This document shows positions 44,552-53,017 of a stretch of 64,000 nt of DNA, in pieces. The stretch comes from Larkinella insperata (GTDB taxonomy: Bacteria; Bacteroidota; Bacteroidia; Cytophagales; Spirosomataceae). The notes beneath the pieces were generated by a model that was given only the letters and a program-made list of their open reading frames with translations, did not search any database and had not been told where the DNA came from. Each line of letters starts with the position of its first letter. Within the stretch, counting starts at the first letter, position 1. The DNA lies in contig NZ_CP110973.1 in the NCBI RefSeq assembly GCF_026248825.1, positions 4,919,501-4,983,500 of the forward strand, read 5' to 3'. The position numbers were made by a program, and so were the translations under genes.

Positions 44552-45079
44552 TTACCAGCTTGTGGCTTTAAACGAATTACCGTTGATCATCAGCCACTTG
44601 CCGTCTTCGGTAAACCCGTAGGAATACGTTTTCTTCTGCCCCTGAAGCTCTTTTTCCGTGGCTTTCCGGTTGAAATTTCGACCCGATGCGCAGGAATAAA
44701 AACCGCGGTAATTGCCGTCGGCGGGCGTAATTGTAAACGTCTTTGCGGCTTCGTTGAAATCCACTTTGCCTTTCAGGTAGGTAAAGGCTTCGGTGCGGCA
44801 GCCGTAATCGTTATCCATGATGATGAGAAACATCTCAAAATGTCCGCTGGGTTTAAAGTTGAACGCAACGGACAGCTCCGACGGATTACCCTGGTAACTG
44901 CCGTCGTAGCCCCAGTAGTTGGCCATTGCAAAGGTACCGTGGAGCCACTGCCCCGCCATGTCGGTGGGCACGTGGCCGCCCGGCCCGAGTTCCGCATCTT
45001 TGTCTTTGGAGCAACTGCTCAGGCTGACTAACAGCAGAATCAATACGGGTTGAAAGAATTTTAACGTTACTTTTTTCAT
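44552..45079 (-). CDS. Lipoprotein of unknown function
   Basis: 175 residues from the ATG at 45079 (an adjacent ATG at 45082 is equally possible). The lipobox LLLVSLSSC gives Cys at about residue 23-24, then SKDKDAELGPGG. The body has small-domain features (MAGQWLHGTFAMANYWGYDG, FNFKPSGHFEMFLIIMDNDY) resembling lipocalin-like or calycin lipoproteins, but no family can be named. The gene starts 20 bp after the glycosyltransferase stop and is likely co-transcribed with it. Confidence 0.75.
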   Translation of the reverse strand: MKKVTLKFFQPVLILLLVSLSSCSKDKDAELGPGGHVPTDMAGQWLHGTFAMANYWGYDGSYQGNPSELSVAFNFKPSGHFEMFLIIMDNDYGCRTEAFTYLKGKVDFNEAAKTFTITPADGNYRGFYSCASGRNFNRKATEKELQGQKKTYSYGFTEDGKWLMINGNSFKATSW

Positions 45080-45098
45080 CATTAAGGTTGTATTCAAG

Positions 45099-46421
45099 TT
45101 AAAAAACGGAAGGATTGGTAACCGGCCGCAGCGACTCGCCCAGCACTTCGCCGATGTATTTTTCGCACAGGCTGTTGGGGTTATACCCCGCAAATTCATC
45201 CCGCAGTTTCGACAGACTCCGGCGATAGACCGGGTCCTTCAGAACGGTGTGGACCTGCGTGCGAATCTGATCGGGCGTTGGCGTTTCGGTCTTCAGGTTG
45301 ACGCCCAGCTTGAAGTAGCCGATGCGGGCCGTAATCTCGCTTTTGCCTTCGTGAATCCCGGCCGCCACCATCGGCAACCGATTCTGGATGCTCAGCATAA
45401 CGCCACCGTAGCCGCCGTTGGTAACGTACACATCGCAGTACGGCATGATTTCGTTGAAATCCACAAAGTCTTCAATAATTAGATTGTCGTGCGGATAGCG
45501 GGCCCGCAACGCGTCGGTTTGGGAGCCGCCCGTGGTGGCAATCACCAGGAAATCGGAATCTTTGAAGGCTTCGAGCGTCGGAACGATGATTTTTTCCGGA
45601 TCCCGTTCGACCGTTCCCTGCGTAACCAGCAGGACGTTGCGGTAGTGTTTCAGTTTCTCGTAGTGGTTAAACGGATAGCGAATTCCTTTGCTGTAGGGGA
45701 GGAGCGGACCGACAAACCGGACATTTTTGCTCATGTCGCGCCGGGCGTACTCAAAGCCGGGCACCCCACTCTGGAGATACACGTCTGCACTGCGGATGAA
45801 CGCATCAAAGAGAAAATCCTGGGTCGGGGGCAAGCCGTGTTGTTGCAGGAGGCTGTTATACAGGCCGGTGCACGGTTTCAGCAAGACGTTGGTTGTCAGG
45901 TAGCGCAGGAAATCTTGTTTGCGTTTACCAAAGAAACCACGGGCGGGCGTCAGGCCCATGCCGGACGGTGGCAAGTCTTTCGACGTCTCCGACAGAGGGA
46001 CAATCCCGATGGTAGCTACCGGCACGTTCAGCAATTTTTTGAGCAGCGGAGCGGCCGAAAACAGGGCGTCGCAAACCAGCAGATCGAACGGAAATTCCCG
46101 GTGGATTTCGGTAATGTCGACCACAAACTCCGGAGCCCGGTGCAGGAAAACGTTGTTCAGATCGAAGCGAAGCCGGGCGATGGCGCTCTTGATCTGGTTG
46201 CGTTCCGGAAACAGCTCCTCGATGTTTTCCTGATTGACCAGCCTGGCGGTCCGGAACGGGTAGACCGGAATGCCCAGTTTTTCGGCTTTGGTAACGTAAT
46301 GTCCACCGGTGTACCAGCGAACATCGTGCCCCAGGCTCTGCAAGTGTTTGGCGATGCCCGTAAGCGGGTTGAAATGCCCGTCGGCGGGGATGGTGGCAAA
46401 AAGTATTTTTTTAGTGTTCAT
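45099..46421 (-). CDS. MGT-family (GT1) glycosyltransferase
   Basis: A 440-residue protein with the GT-B fold of UDP-glycosyltransferases: KILFATIPADGHFNPLTGIA at the N-terminus. The C-terminal donor-binding region has DVYVTNGGYGGVMLSIQNRL followed by MVAAGIHEGKSEITARIGYF, matching the GT1 motif. It moves a sugar onto a small acceptor or lipid. The upstream cupin gene is on the same strand 111 bp away. The acceptor is unknown. Confidence 0.93.
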   Translation of the reverse strand: MNTKKILFATIPADGHFNPLTGIAKHLQSLGHDVRWYTGGHYVTKAEKLGIPVYPFRTARLVNQENIEELFPERNQIKSAIARLRFDLNNVFLHRAPEFVVDITEIHREFPFDLLVCDALFSAAPLLKKLLNVPVATIGIVPLSETSKDLPPSGMGLTPARGFFGKRKQDFLRYLTTNVLLKPCTGLYNSLLQQHGLPPTQDFLFDAFIRSADVYLQSGVPGFEYARRDMSKNVRFVGPLLPYSKGIRYPFNHYEKLKHYRNVLLVTQGTVERDPEKIIVPTLEAFKDSDFLVIATTGGSQTDALRARYPHDNLIIEDFVDFNEIMPYCDVYVTNGGYGGVMLSIQNRLPMVAAGIHEGKSEITARIGYFKLGVNLKTETPTPDQIRTQVHTVLKDPVYRRSLSKLRDEFAGYNPNSLCEKYIGEVLGESLRPVTNPSVF

Positions 46422-46532
46422 GATTGATTTGTTGTTGGAAGGAGGAAGGATTCAGATACACCACGAACCGGTGGGGCGCAAAAAGGTGCATAAAGAGGGG
46501 AGTCACCCCACTGCGCCAAGGCGAAATGGCCA

Positions 46533-46913
46533 TCAAATCAGCGAACCGTACTGCGGGGAAATAGAGTAGAAATACAGACACGGCCGGTTGGACTGATTGC
46601 GCAGCGTGTGCCGCGTCCCCGGCGGCACGGTGAGCGACTGCCCGGGTGTCAGGCGAATCCAGCGGTCGTGGACAAAGATTTCCAGCTCACCGTATTCAAC
46701 CGAAAAATATTCTTCCTCTTCGGAGTGCGTATGCAAAGCCGTTCCGCAGGCTCCGGCCGCCAGCCAGACCACACCGGTATCAACTTTGGACGCTTGCGGG
46801 GAAGGCAGAAACCAGTACTTGATGCCGCAGGTGGCCGCCAGATCAAGGTCGGCTTCGCGGATGGCAACGTGGGAAAGGTTGAGGGTTGCCTGAGAGGTTG
46901 CGTGGGTGTTCAT
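46533..46913 (-). CDS. Single-domain cupin protein
   Basis: A 126-residue protein. Cupin motifs are ALHTHSEEEEYFSVEYGELE (HxHx4-6E) and PPGTRHTLRNQSNRPC (GxxH). It folds as one beta-barrel, probably binding a divalent metal. Such proteins range from sugar isomerases to sensors. It precedes the glycosyltransferase on the same strand, so a shared small-molecule modification role is possible but unproven. Confidence 0.9.
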   Translation of the reverse strand: MNTHATSQATLNLSHVAIREADLDLAATCGIKYWFLPSPQASKVDTGVVWLAAGACGTALHTHSEEEEYFSVEYGELEIFVHDRWIRLTPGQSLTVPPGTRHTLRNQSNRPCLYFYSISPQYGSLI

Positions 46914-47225
46914 GGGTATCCGCAGAGCGGTGGTAGTTGTTGTTTATGATGCGAAGTGTTCGGCTTCGTTTGCCAAAGGTCATAGCTCCGGGCGGCTCTT
47001 TCAAGCGCATGATTCGTGAACACGGAAGTTTGGGGCCTGAACTGGAAACTTTGGGGGATGAAACCGCTCCGGAAACACGGCTTTTCCGGCCGGTTGCTGC
47101 GTTGCGCCGAGTTCGAAATCAGACACAAAAAAGCGGGTATTGAACGACGGTTCCAAACCGTTCACTCAATACCCGCTTCGGGTGGTTTATGAAATAAAAA
47201 TCAGACGGTTATCAGGCGCTGAATC
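46914..47225. other. Intergenic region holding a terminator
   Basis: This 312-bp region upstream of the cupin gene holds the cupin/glycosyltransferase promoter region and the hairpin at 47131-47178. Short open frames exist on both strands, but none looks coding. Confidence 0.6.
47123..47178 (-). terminator. Strong intrinsic terminator of the 420-residue protein gene
   Basis: A 13-bp perfect outer stem (47131-47143 with 47166-47178) encloses an inner ACGGTT/AACCGT hairpin. The minus strand continues CTTTTTTGTG. It is 48 bp past the stop at 47226. Confidence 0.8.
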
Positions 47226-48488
47226 TTAGGTTTTCTGCTTTTTCTTTTTGGCGGCCGGGAACAGAATATTGTTCAGGATCAACCGGTAACCCGCCGAGTT
47301 GGGGTGCAGGTTCAGGTCCGTTGGCTCCTCGTTGATTTCGTGCCGGTAGTCTTCCGGATCATGCCCCCCGTAGAACGTAAAGAACCCTTTCCCGTACGGC
47401 GCGTGAATGTACCGCGCTTCGTTGGCGGCCCGGTTTTCGGCCAGCACCACCACTTCCGGTTTGATGAGGCCCTTCTTGAAGGCCGTCGTTTGCCCCATGA
47501 ATCCCTTGATGATGTTCATGTGGTTCTGGGTCAGCATGGTTGGAATGGGGTCCCACTTGGCCGAAAACTGAAAGAGGGTAAAATAGTCGTTCTGTTCGAT
47601 CAGGCCGCGTTCTTCGGGCTGGTTGTCGATGTTAGAGAATTCAATCTGGTAGGGGTTGATGTAAACCTGAAAGTTACGGAAGGCCAGCGTCTGGCTGTAA
47701 TCCAGTTTGCTGTTGGCCGCCGGATCAGCCGCGTCGCCATCGTAGATGGATTCCGCAATGTCGGTGTTCTGGGTCGCCAGGGCGATGTCGTAGGTGTCCG
47801 TGGCGTTGCACATGGCGAACATGTAACCGCCCCCGAGGCAGTAATCCCGGATTTTATTAACCACGTTGCGCTTCAGTTCGGAGACTTTGTTAAGACCGTA
47901 TTTTTTGGCAATCAGCTCGGCTTCCCGTTTTTGGGCCTGGTACCAGGGCTGGTCGCGAAACTGAAAAAACTTGCCATATTGTCCCGTAAAATCCTCGTGG
48001 TGGAGGTGGAGCCAGTCGTACTGAGCCAGTTTTCCGTCCATGACCTCCTCATCAAAAACCGTTTCGTAGGGAATTTCGGCGTAGGTCATCACGAGGGTAA
48101 CGGCATCATCCCAGGGCTGTTTGGTTTTGGGGGAATACACGGCAACTTTCGGGGCTTTCTGTAGTTTGACGGCGTCCATGTTGGCGTCCGGTGAGGAAAC
48201 CTCCGCCAGAATCTGGCCCCCCTGGGCGTCCGAAATAACCTCGTAGCTGACGCCCCGAATCACCATTTCGTTAACAAACCGCTGGTTGTGGGGCATCATA
48301 AAACTGCCTCCGCGGTAGTTCAGGAGCCAATCGATTTCGGTGTCGTACTGCCGTAAAACCCAGTAGGCAATGCCGTACGCTTTCAGGTGATTTTTCTGGT
48401 TCTCATCCATCGGGATCAGGATTTTCGACGCCAACGTCGGGGTCGTCAATGCCAAAATCAGGATGAGCGGTAGGAGCAGCCTTTTCAT
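47226..48488 (-). CDS. Exported conserved protein, often labelled asparagine synthetase B in Bacteroidetes
   Basis: A 420-residue protein with a signal peptide (LLLPLILILALTTPTLAS). The body starts ILIPMDENQKNHLKAYGIAY and includes VAVYSPKTKQPWDDAVTLVM, KIRDYCLGGGYMFAMCNATD and YGKGFFTFYGGHDPEDYRHE. The second half resembles a class I glutamine-amidotransferase-like fold. Relatives in databases carry the label asparagine synthetase B, but I see none of its motifs (no N-terminal nucleophilic Cys, no SGGLDS ATP loop), so that label should not be used. The function is unknown. It has a lysine-rich tail (AAKKKKQKT). Confidence 0.78.
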   Translation of the reverse strand: MKRLLLPLILILALTTPTLASKILIPMDENQKNHLKAYGIAYWVLRQYDTEIDWLLNYRGGSFMMPHNQRFVNEMVIRGVSYEVISDAQGGQILAEVSSPDANMDAVKLQKAPKVAVYSPKTKQPWDDAVTLVMTYAEIPYETVFDEEVMDGKLAQYDWLHLHHEDFTGQYGKFFQFRDQPWYQAQKREAELIAKKYGLNKVSELKRNVVNKIRDYCLGGGYMFAMCNATDTYDIALATQNTDIAESIYDGDAADPAANSKLDYSQTLAFRNFQVYINPYQIEFSNIDNQPEERGLIEQNDYFTLFQFSAKWDPIPTMLTQNHMNIIKGFMGQTTAFKKGLIKPEVVVLAENRAANEARYIHAPYGKGFFTFYGGHDPEDYRHEINEEPTDLNLHPNSAGYRLILNNILFPAAKKKKQKT

Positions 48489-48658
48489 CGGTAACGTATT
48501 TAGAGCTGTTTTCTGTAGTTTTGTATCTACACGAATTTAACGAAGATAAGCAATTTTTATGCTAAATGGTTTTCAGGGAAAAGGGAATGGGAGCTGAAAA
48601 AGAAGGTGAATTTCAGGCCGTTTTCTCCGTGTTCCTGCTTTCCAAAGCCGTGTAATTT

Positions 48659-49897
48659 ATGAATTTGCTCGAAAACATTCGCGAAGGGTTGCGGTCGATC
48701 ATTTCCAATCGCCTGCGCACCATCTTGACCTCGCTGATCATCGCCATCGGTATTACCTCGCTGGTTGGCATTTTGACGGCCATCGACGGGCTTCAGAGTT
48801 CGGTGGACAACAGCTTCGCCGGTTTGGGCGCCAATACGTTTGATATCGAAGGCCCGCAGGATTACCGCCGGTTTGGTGGGCGGGCCGAAAAGCGGGTACC
48901 GCCCATCGACTACCACCAGGCCATGACTTTTAAACGACGGTTTCAGCAGGGTGAAAACGTGTCGGTTTATGCCTCCGTAACGGGTTCGGCTCAGGTAAAA
49001 TACGCATCGAAAAAAACCAATCCCAACATTCAGTTGATTGGAGTTGATGATAGTTACCTGGCCATCAAAGCCATGAAGCTTCAATCGGGGCGTAACTTTT
49101 CCCTAACCGATCTGGAAAATTCACTAAATGTTACCGTTATCGGTAGTGAAGTCGCTTCGACCTTATTTGACCGGAATCAGAATCCGCTGAATAAAGAGAT
49201 CAATGTATTGGGGGGCAAGTACAAGGTGATTGGAGTGCTGGAGAAGAAGGGCGGTTTTTCGGGCGGAGACGATGACCGGCTGGTGCTGGTGCCGCTGGAA
49301 AATGCCCGGGCCATGGCCGCAAACCGGACGCTGACTTTCAATATCACGGGTTCGGTACCGAACATGAAAGACGCCGAAACGGCGGTGGAAGAAGCCCGGG
49401 GGCTGATGCGTCAGATCCGACGGGATGCGCTGGGGCGGCCGGATACGTTTGAAATCAGGCGGGCGGATGAACTCGCAAAGGATTTTGAAAACATAACGGG
49501 TTACCTGCGCATTGGCGGCTTTGGCATCGGGTTTATTACGCTGCTGGGGGCTTCGATTGCGCTCATGAACATCATGATGGTGTCGGTGACCGAACGAACC
49601 CGGGAGATCGGCATCCGGAAGTCGCTGGGGGCTACGCCCCAGCGGATTCGGGAGCAGTTTCTGATCGAAGCCATCGTGATTTGCATCATGGGCGGTTTGG
49701 GAGGAATTGTTCTCGGCATCGGGATTGGCAACCTGATTTCGACGGTGGTGAGCCAGGGCAATGGTAACTTTGTTGTACCCTGGTTCTGGATGGCGGTAGG
49801 TATTCTGGTCTGCGTGGCAGTTGGTTTATTCTCAGGAATTTACCCGGCTTACAAAGCCTCCCGGCTGGATCCGATTGATGCTTTGCGGTACGAGTAG
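48659..49897 (+). CDS. MacB-like ABC transporter permease
   Basis: A 412-residue protein. It has an N-terminal membrane segment (RTILTSLIIAIGITSLVGIL), a MacB periplasmic core domain (about 45-260), then a C-terminal FtsX domain with three membrane segments and the coupling helix TERTREIGIRKSLGATPQRI, ending DPIDALRYE. It needs a separate MacB/LolD-type ATPase, which is not nearby. Roles in this family are efflux of peptides or antibiotics, or lipoprotein release. Its stop is only about 15 bp before the end of the recombinase frame on the opposite strand. Confidence 0.94.
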   Translation: MNLLENIREGLRSIISNRLRTILTSLIIAIGITSLVGILTAIDGLQSSVDNSFAGLGANTFDIEGPQDYRRFGGRAEKRVPPIDYHQAMTFKRRFQQGENVSVYASVTGSAQVKYASKKTNPNIQLIGVDDSYLAIKAMKLQSGRNFSLTDLENSLNVTVIGSEVASTLFDRNQNPLNKEINVLGGKYKVIGVLEKKGGFSGGDDDRLVLVPLENARAMAANRTLTFNITGSVPNMKDAETAVEEARGLMRQIRRDALGRPDTFEIRRADELAKDFENITGYLRIGGFGIGFITLLGASIALMNIMMVSVTERTREIGIRKSLGATPQRIREQFLIEAIVICIMGGLGGIVLGIGIGNLISTVVSQGNGNFVVPWFWMAVGILVCVAVGLFSGIYPAYKASRLDPIDALRYE

Positions 49898-49912
49898 CTC
49901 ACCGCAATGATG

Positions 49913-51604
49913 CTATTTTTGCGAAAATAAACGGTTTTTTAGCCCGTAGGATTTGCAAAACCGTGCCAGATTCTTACTTTTGCACCCACGTTCGCTGAGC
50001 GACGCGCCGTAGTAATGCCGGGATGGCGGAATCGGTAGACGCGTTGGTCTCAAACACCAATGTCTGCAAGGGCATGCCGGTTCGAGTCCGGCTCCCGGTA
50101 CCAAACAGGACAGGTCACCCGATTGGGTGACCTTTTCTTGTTTATTGTCCTCGTTGATGTCTGATTTAGAGGTAATTAGTTCTACAAAATAATTCAACTC
50201 TGTGGTTCGATAATTTTTATCCTCATAAATCAACTTTCCCGGAAATATCGAACCGATGATCTTTTGCTTTACTTCTAACGGAGACTCATTGTAATACTTG
50301 CCGGGACTGCCTAATAGCGTACAACCGTATTTCAGATACCGATTGAAACTATCATCCTGATTCTCTAAAAAAGTAAGCTGAGCCTTGATTCCCGCTTTTT
50401 CTTCTTCGTACTGCCCTTTCTTTCTCTGGTAAGTAACCCGATCAATATCGTCATCAACGTATTTGTCCTCCAAAGAGGAGAGCCGTCTATTTGCCAGTTC
50501 GATCTGTCCGGTTAGGCGCTTGGTCTCACTCTCTCGTTTTGCGTTATCCGTTCCAAATACATCTTTCAAGATTGCATAATAAAGATTCATTACTTCCTCT
50601 GGTAGTGCCATTCGGTCAAGAAACAGAGCAAAGTCACGATTTGCTTCATCAGCTCTGAACCGTTCTTTGCAACCATGTTGGCAATGGTAGTAATAGTGGA
50701 TGCTTCCGTTTCGGCTACGAGACCCACTACCAGTGAGCTTATGACCGCATTCTTTACATTGGAGAAATCCACGCAGGAGTAATTCGTCACACCGAGTGTT
50801 GCTGATCGAAATAGCTTTTCGTTTGCCTTTTAATATATCCTGTACTTGTTTAAAAGTTTGTTCCGAGACCAATGGAAAGTGTTTTCCGATGAAAAATTCC
50901 TCTTTTTCGTCTTTCCAGGCGGCTAAGACAATTCGGCCTGCATAAAAAGTATTTCTTAGCGTATCAAGAAAATTGCTTTTACTGCATATCAGCCCTTTTT
51001 TGCGAGCTGCTAACCTTACTTCCTCTGCTGTGTAGATGCCTTTTGCAAAGGTTTCAAAGGCCTCTTTGACGAGAGGACCTATTTTTTCATCCACATCAAT
51101 CTCCTTTGTCAACGGATTATTCCTATAACCAATGGGAGCCCTCCAAGGCCAGCGTCCTTCACGGACAGCCTGACGCATTCCTCGTTTGGTGTTTAATCCT
51201 CGTCTTTCGTTATCAACCTGGCCTAGTGTAAAATTTATAACAAAAGGTAGTAAGGCTTCTGGGGTATCCAGTTCAATGTGATTTTCCAACGTACGAAATT
51301 GGATGTTCCAGGCTTTAAATCGCTGAAGCATTGCTAAGCTTCCGTATACATCACGAGAAAAGCGGTCTGCTCGAACGCACAAGAACATGTCCGGGTTTAT
51401 TTTTTTTGCTACTACATCGTCTACAAAACGTTGAAACTGGGGACGATTAAAATTCTTAGCTGAATGATCATCCTGATAATGAGATATCACCTCAATATTA
51501 TTTTGCTGGCAATATCTACGCAGGCGCACTTCCTGATCCTGCAAGCTAAACCCGTTCTCCTTCTGCTCGTCGGTTGAGACTCTGGTATACAACACCGCTT
51601 TCAT
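49913..51604 (-). CDS. Large serine recombinase (resolvase/recombinase family), reading through antisense of tRNA-Leu
   Basis: A 563-residue frame. The N-terminal resolvase domain has catalytic S10 in LYTRVSTDEQ and FLCVRADRFSRDV. Next come the Recombinase domain (RGMRQAVREGRWPWRAPIGY), a zinc ribbon (LQCKECGHKLTGSG...HCQHGCKERF) and a coiled coil (about 385-425). The last ~60 residues, from about 501, are encoded antisense to the tRNA (LVPGAGLEPACPCRHWCL) and then by host DNA, so the C-terminal tail is created by integration and the native end lies at or before ~500. It probably integrates and excises the element. It starts inside the small ORF upstream (59-bp overlap). Confidence 0.93.
   Translation of the reverse strand: MKAVLYTRVSTDEQKENGFSLQDQEVRLRRYCQQNNIEVISHYQDDHSAKNFNRPQFQRFVDDVVAKKINPDMFLCVRADRFSRDVYGSLAMLQRFKAWNIQFRTLENHIELDTPEALLPFVINFTLGQVDNERRGLNTKRGMRQAVREGRWPWRAPIGYRNNPLTKEIDVDEKIGPLVKEAFETFAKGIYTAEEVRLAARKKGLICSKSNFLDTLRNTFYAGRIVLAAWKDEKEEFFIGKHFPLVSEQTFKQVQDILKGKRKAISISNTRCDELLLRGFLQCKECGHKLTGSGSRSRNGSIHYYYHCQHGCKERFRADEANRDFALFLDRMALPEEVMNLYYAILKDVFGTDNAKRESETKRLTGQIELANRRLSSLEDKYVDDDIDRVTYQRKKGQYEEEKAGIKAQLTFLENQDDSFNRYLKYGCTLLGSPGKYYNESPLEVKQKIIGSIFPGKLIYEDKNYRTTELNYFVELITSKSDINEDNKQEKVTQSGDLSCLVPGAGLEPACPCRHWCLRPTRLPIPPSRHYYGASLSERGCKSKNLARFCKSYGLKNRLFSQK
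49952..49982 (+). promoter_or_regulatory. Bacteroidetes-type promoter of tRNA-Leu
   Basis: TTTG at 49952-49955, a 19-nt spacer and TACTTTTG at 49975-49982 match TTTG-N19-TAnnTTTG well. The tRNA begins 34 bp downstream. It is the best promoter match found in the window. Confidence 0.7.
50017..50103 (+). tRNA. tRNA-Leu (anticodon CAA)
   Basis: An 87-nt gene with acceptor stem GCCGGGA/TCCCGGT (first pair G-T), A discriminator and encoded CCA. The anticodon stem TTGGT/ACCAA holds loop CTCAAAC (anticodon CAA, reads UUG). A long variable arm and T arm GGTTCGAGTCC are present. Intact. A Bacteroidetes promoter lies upstream and a hairpin terminator downstream. It is probably the target site of the adjacent recombinase. 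Confidence 0.95.
50112..50137 (+). terminator. Intrinsic terminator after tRNA-Leu
   Basis: A 9-bp stem (50112-50120 with 50125-50133), GATT loop, then TTTCTTG. It starts 9 bp past the CCA end. On the opposite strand it lies inside the recombinase frame. Confidence 0.7.
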
Positions 51605-51746
51605 CTTTTCTTACTGATTTTTTAAATTCCTGGTATTCTATTTCTGCTAATTTGTATAGGACTTCAACGAGTTGTCTAACTTGTTCCTGGCTATACTTTT
51701 GTTCTTTCCTATTTACTATTATGTCACATACATTTATTCGTAACAC
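51546..51746 (-). CDS. Small protein overlapping the recombinase start
   Basis: About 66 residues from a GTG at 51746; a TTG at 51800 would give 84 residues, and no in-frame ATG exists. The body is helical and charged (EQKYSQEQVRQLVEVLYKLA, EIEYQEFKKSVRKDE). Its 3' end overlaps the recombinase start by 59 bp in another frame, which suggests translational coupling. It could be a small helper (directionality factor-like) for the recombinase; there is no direct evidence beyond position and protein-like composition. Confidence 0.45.
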   Translation of the reverse strand: MLRINVCDIIVNRKEQKYSQEQVRQLVEVLYKLAEIEYQEFKKSVRKDESGVVYQSLNRRAEGERV

Positions 51747-51828
51747 GTTATTTAGTACGACGCACCAGCATCCGGTCTTTCCGGTTAGCCAGTCGATCAA
51801 TCAATAGGGCCGGGATCTCCGGTACCTG

Positions 51829-52716
51829 TTATAGTTTCATCTTCGTGGTTCGTTCAAAACTCACTCGTTTGCCGCCATTGGTTTTGTAGGTGATTTCCTG
51901 ATAACCTTCCTTAACAAACCAGTCCGATAGGCGAGTGCCTAAGTCGTCTATTTGTCCTTTCTCCGTTAGTTCAATCATTTTTATTTCACCATCGGTGAGC
52001 CGGATGGTTAGTTCACTCACATCCTTACGGCGGAGGTGTCTTAAGAGTTCTGCCTCGTTTTCATTTAAAATATCCTTTATCAGGATATTGTCCAGCCGCC
52101 CTTTGGCGGGTTGTTCGGTGGCTTTGATCAATAATTGACTAATTATATGCCCAATTGAAACTTGCACGAACGACTCAAATTCTTTATCTCTGGTAGTATC
52201 TTTAAAAAATAGTTCTATCACTTCCGCTTTAGGATTGCCCCATATGGTCTGACAATATCCATCAGAATAGAGCCGAATAGCAGCGGGATTTTTCTCTACA
52301 ACGATTACGGCCAGGAAACGGGAGAAACGCTCAGCAGCGTTTCTTTTATTATCACCCTCAAACCAATAATCACTGGTAAACTCCTTCTTTAGTAACGGTT
52401 CGAATGCATCCATATAGCCGAAGGTGCCAAAGTACCGCAACAAACTTTTGACCATCTCCGGCAAGGCCACTCCCATGTCCATAAGCTCCTGAAGTATCTT
52501 AATCCAAATGTATTCTACAAAGCTAAAGCGTCGCCATTTATCGGTTGTTTCCCGCTCCACAGGTAGCAAGAACTTCTTCTCGTCCCAGTAATTGAGAGTG
52601 CGATAGGAAAGATTATCAATGTCTTTAAGCGTATAGCGCGGTTCCCATACTACTCCAGATAGATCTCCTAATTGACCCTGATCGTACCCTATATAGTTTT
52701 CAATCTTCTTACTCAT
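51829..52716 (-). CDS. MerR-like DNA-binding regulator of the element
   Basis: 295 residues from the ATG at 52716 (preceded by a promoter). After a short N-terminus the winged HTH shows YTLKDIDNLSYRTLNYWDEK and DKWRRFSFVEYIWIKILQEL, a MerR-type arrangement. The remaining ~200 residues have no known ligand domain and are mostly helical with acidic patches. It is divergent from the VirE-type gene and upstream of the recombinase unit, a typical place for an element's control gene. Targets are likely the divergent promoter region at 52717-53017. Confidence 0.8.
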   Translation of the reverse strand: MSKKIENYIGYDQGQLGDLSGVVWEPRYTLKDIDNLSYRTLNYWDEKKFLLPVERETTDKWRRFSFVEYIWIKILQELMDMGVALPEMVKSLLRYFGTFGYMDAFEPLLKKEFTSDYWFEGDNKRNAAERFSRFLAVIVVEKNPAAIRLYSDGYCQTIWGNPKAEVIELFFKDTTRDKEFESFVQVSIGHIISQLLIKATEQPAKGRLDNILIKDILNENEAELLRHLRRKDVSELTIRLTDGEIKMIELTEKGQIDDLGTRLSDWFVKEGYQEITYKTNGGKRVSFERTTKMKL

Positions 52717-53017
52717 AACAATTTGATTTCCACAAAGATACAAAATTAAAATCATAAAAACAACAGTAAGGTATATTATTTTGTATAAAAATGAACAATA
52801 ACGTATATTTTTATGTTATATAGTTAGCTAGCAGGAAAATGGGTTCTACAGCGGCGTCACCTTGTCAGCAAACGTTCTTTGATATGTTGGATTGCGCTTC
52901 AAGCTGGGAAAGCTAGCCAATCACATGGAATGCTGTAGCTTTTCAGGATAAAATGTAATATCCTGGCTGAGATAGCAGTTGTTGTCTTAGAAATTTTATA
53001 TTTTTTATATTAAATGT
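52717..53017. other. Divergent control region of the element
   Basis: This 301-bp AT-rich region lies between the MerR-like and VirE-type genes. It holds the minus-strand promoter at 52733-52763 and imperfect AT-rich dyads near 52790-52825 (for example ACGTATATTTTTATGTTAT) that might bind the regulator. No gene is seen in it, and no clear plus-strand promoter. Confidence 0.55.
52733..52763 (-). promoter_or_regulatory. Bacteroidetes-type promoter of the MerR-like gene
   Basis: On the minus strand a TTG (52761-52763), a 20-nt spacer and TATCTTTG (52733-52740) fit TTG-N19-21-TAnnTTTG. The ATG at 52716 is 17 bp beyond the box, giving a short leader. Confidence 0.6.

Noticed and set aside
46937..47143. 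68-codon plus-strand frame upstream of the cupin gene
   Set aside because: Covers promoter and terminator DNA, basic random-like composition.
51807..51825. GGCCGGGATCTCCGGTACC, resembling the two ends of tRNA-Leu joined together
   Set aside because: The similarity to the tRNA ends is short and has a gap; it is not a true copy of the 3' end and cannot serve as a second attachment site. Kept only as a weak curiosity.
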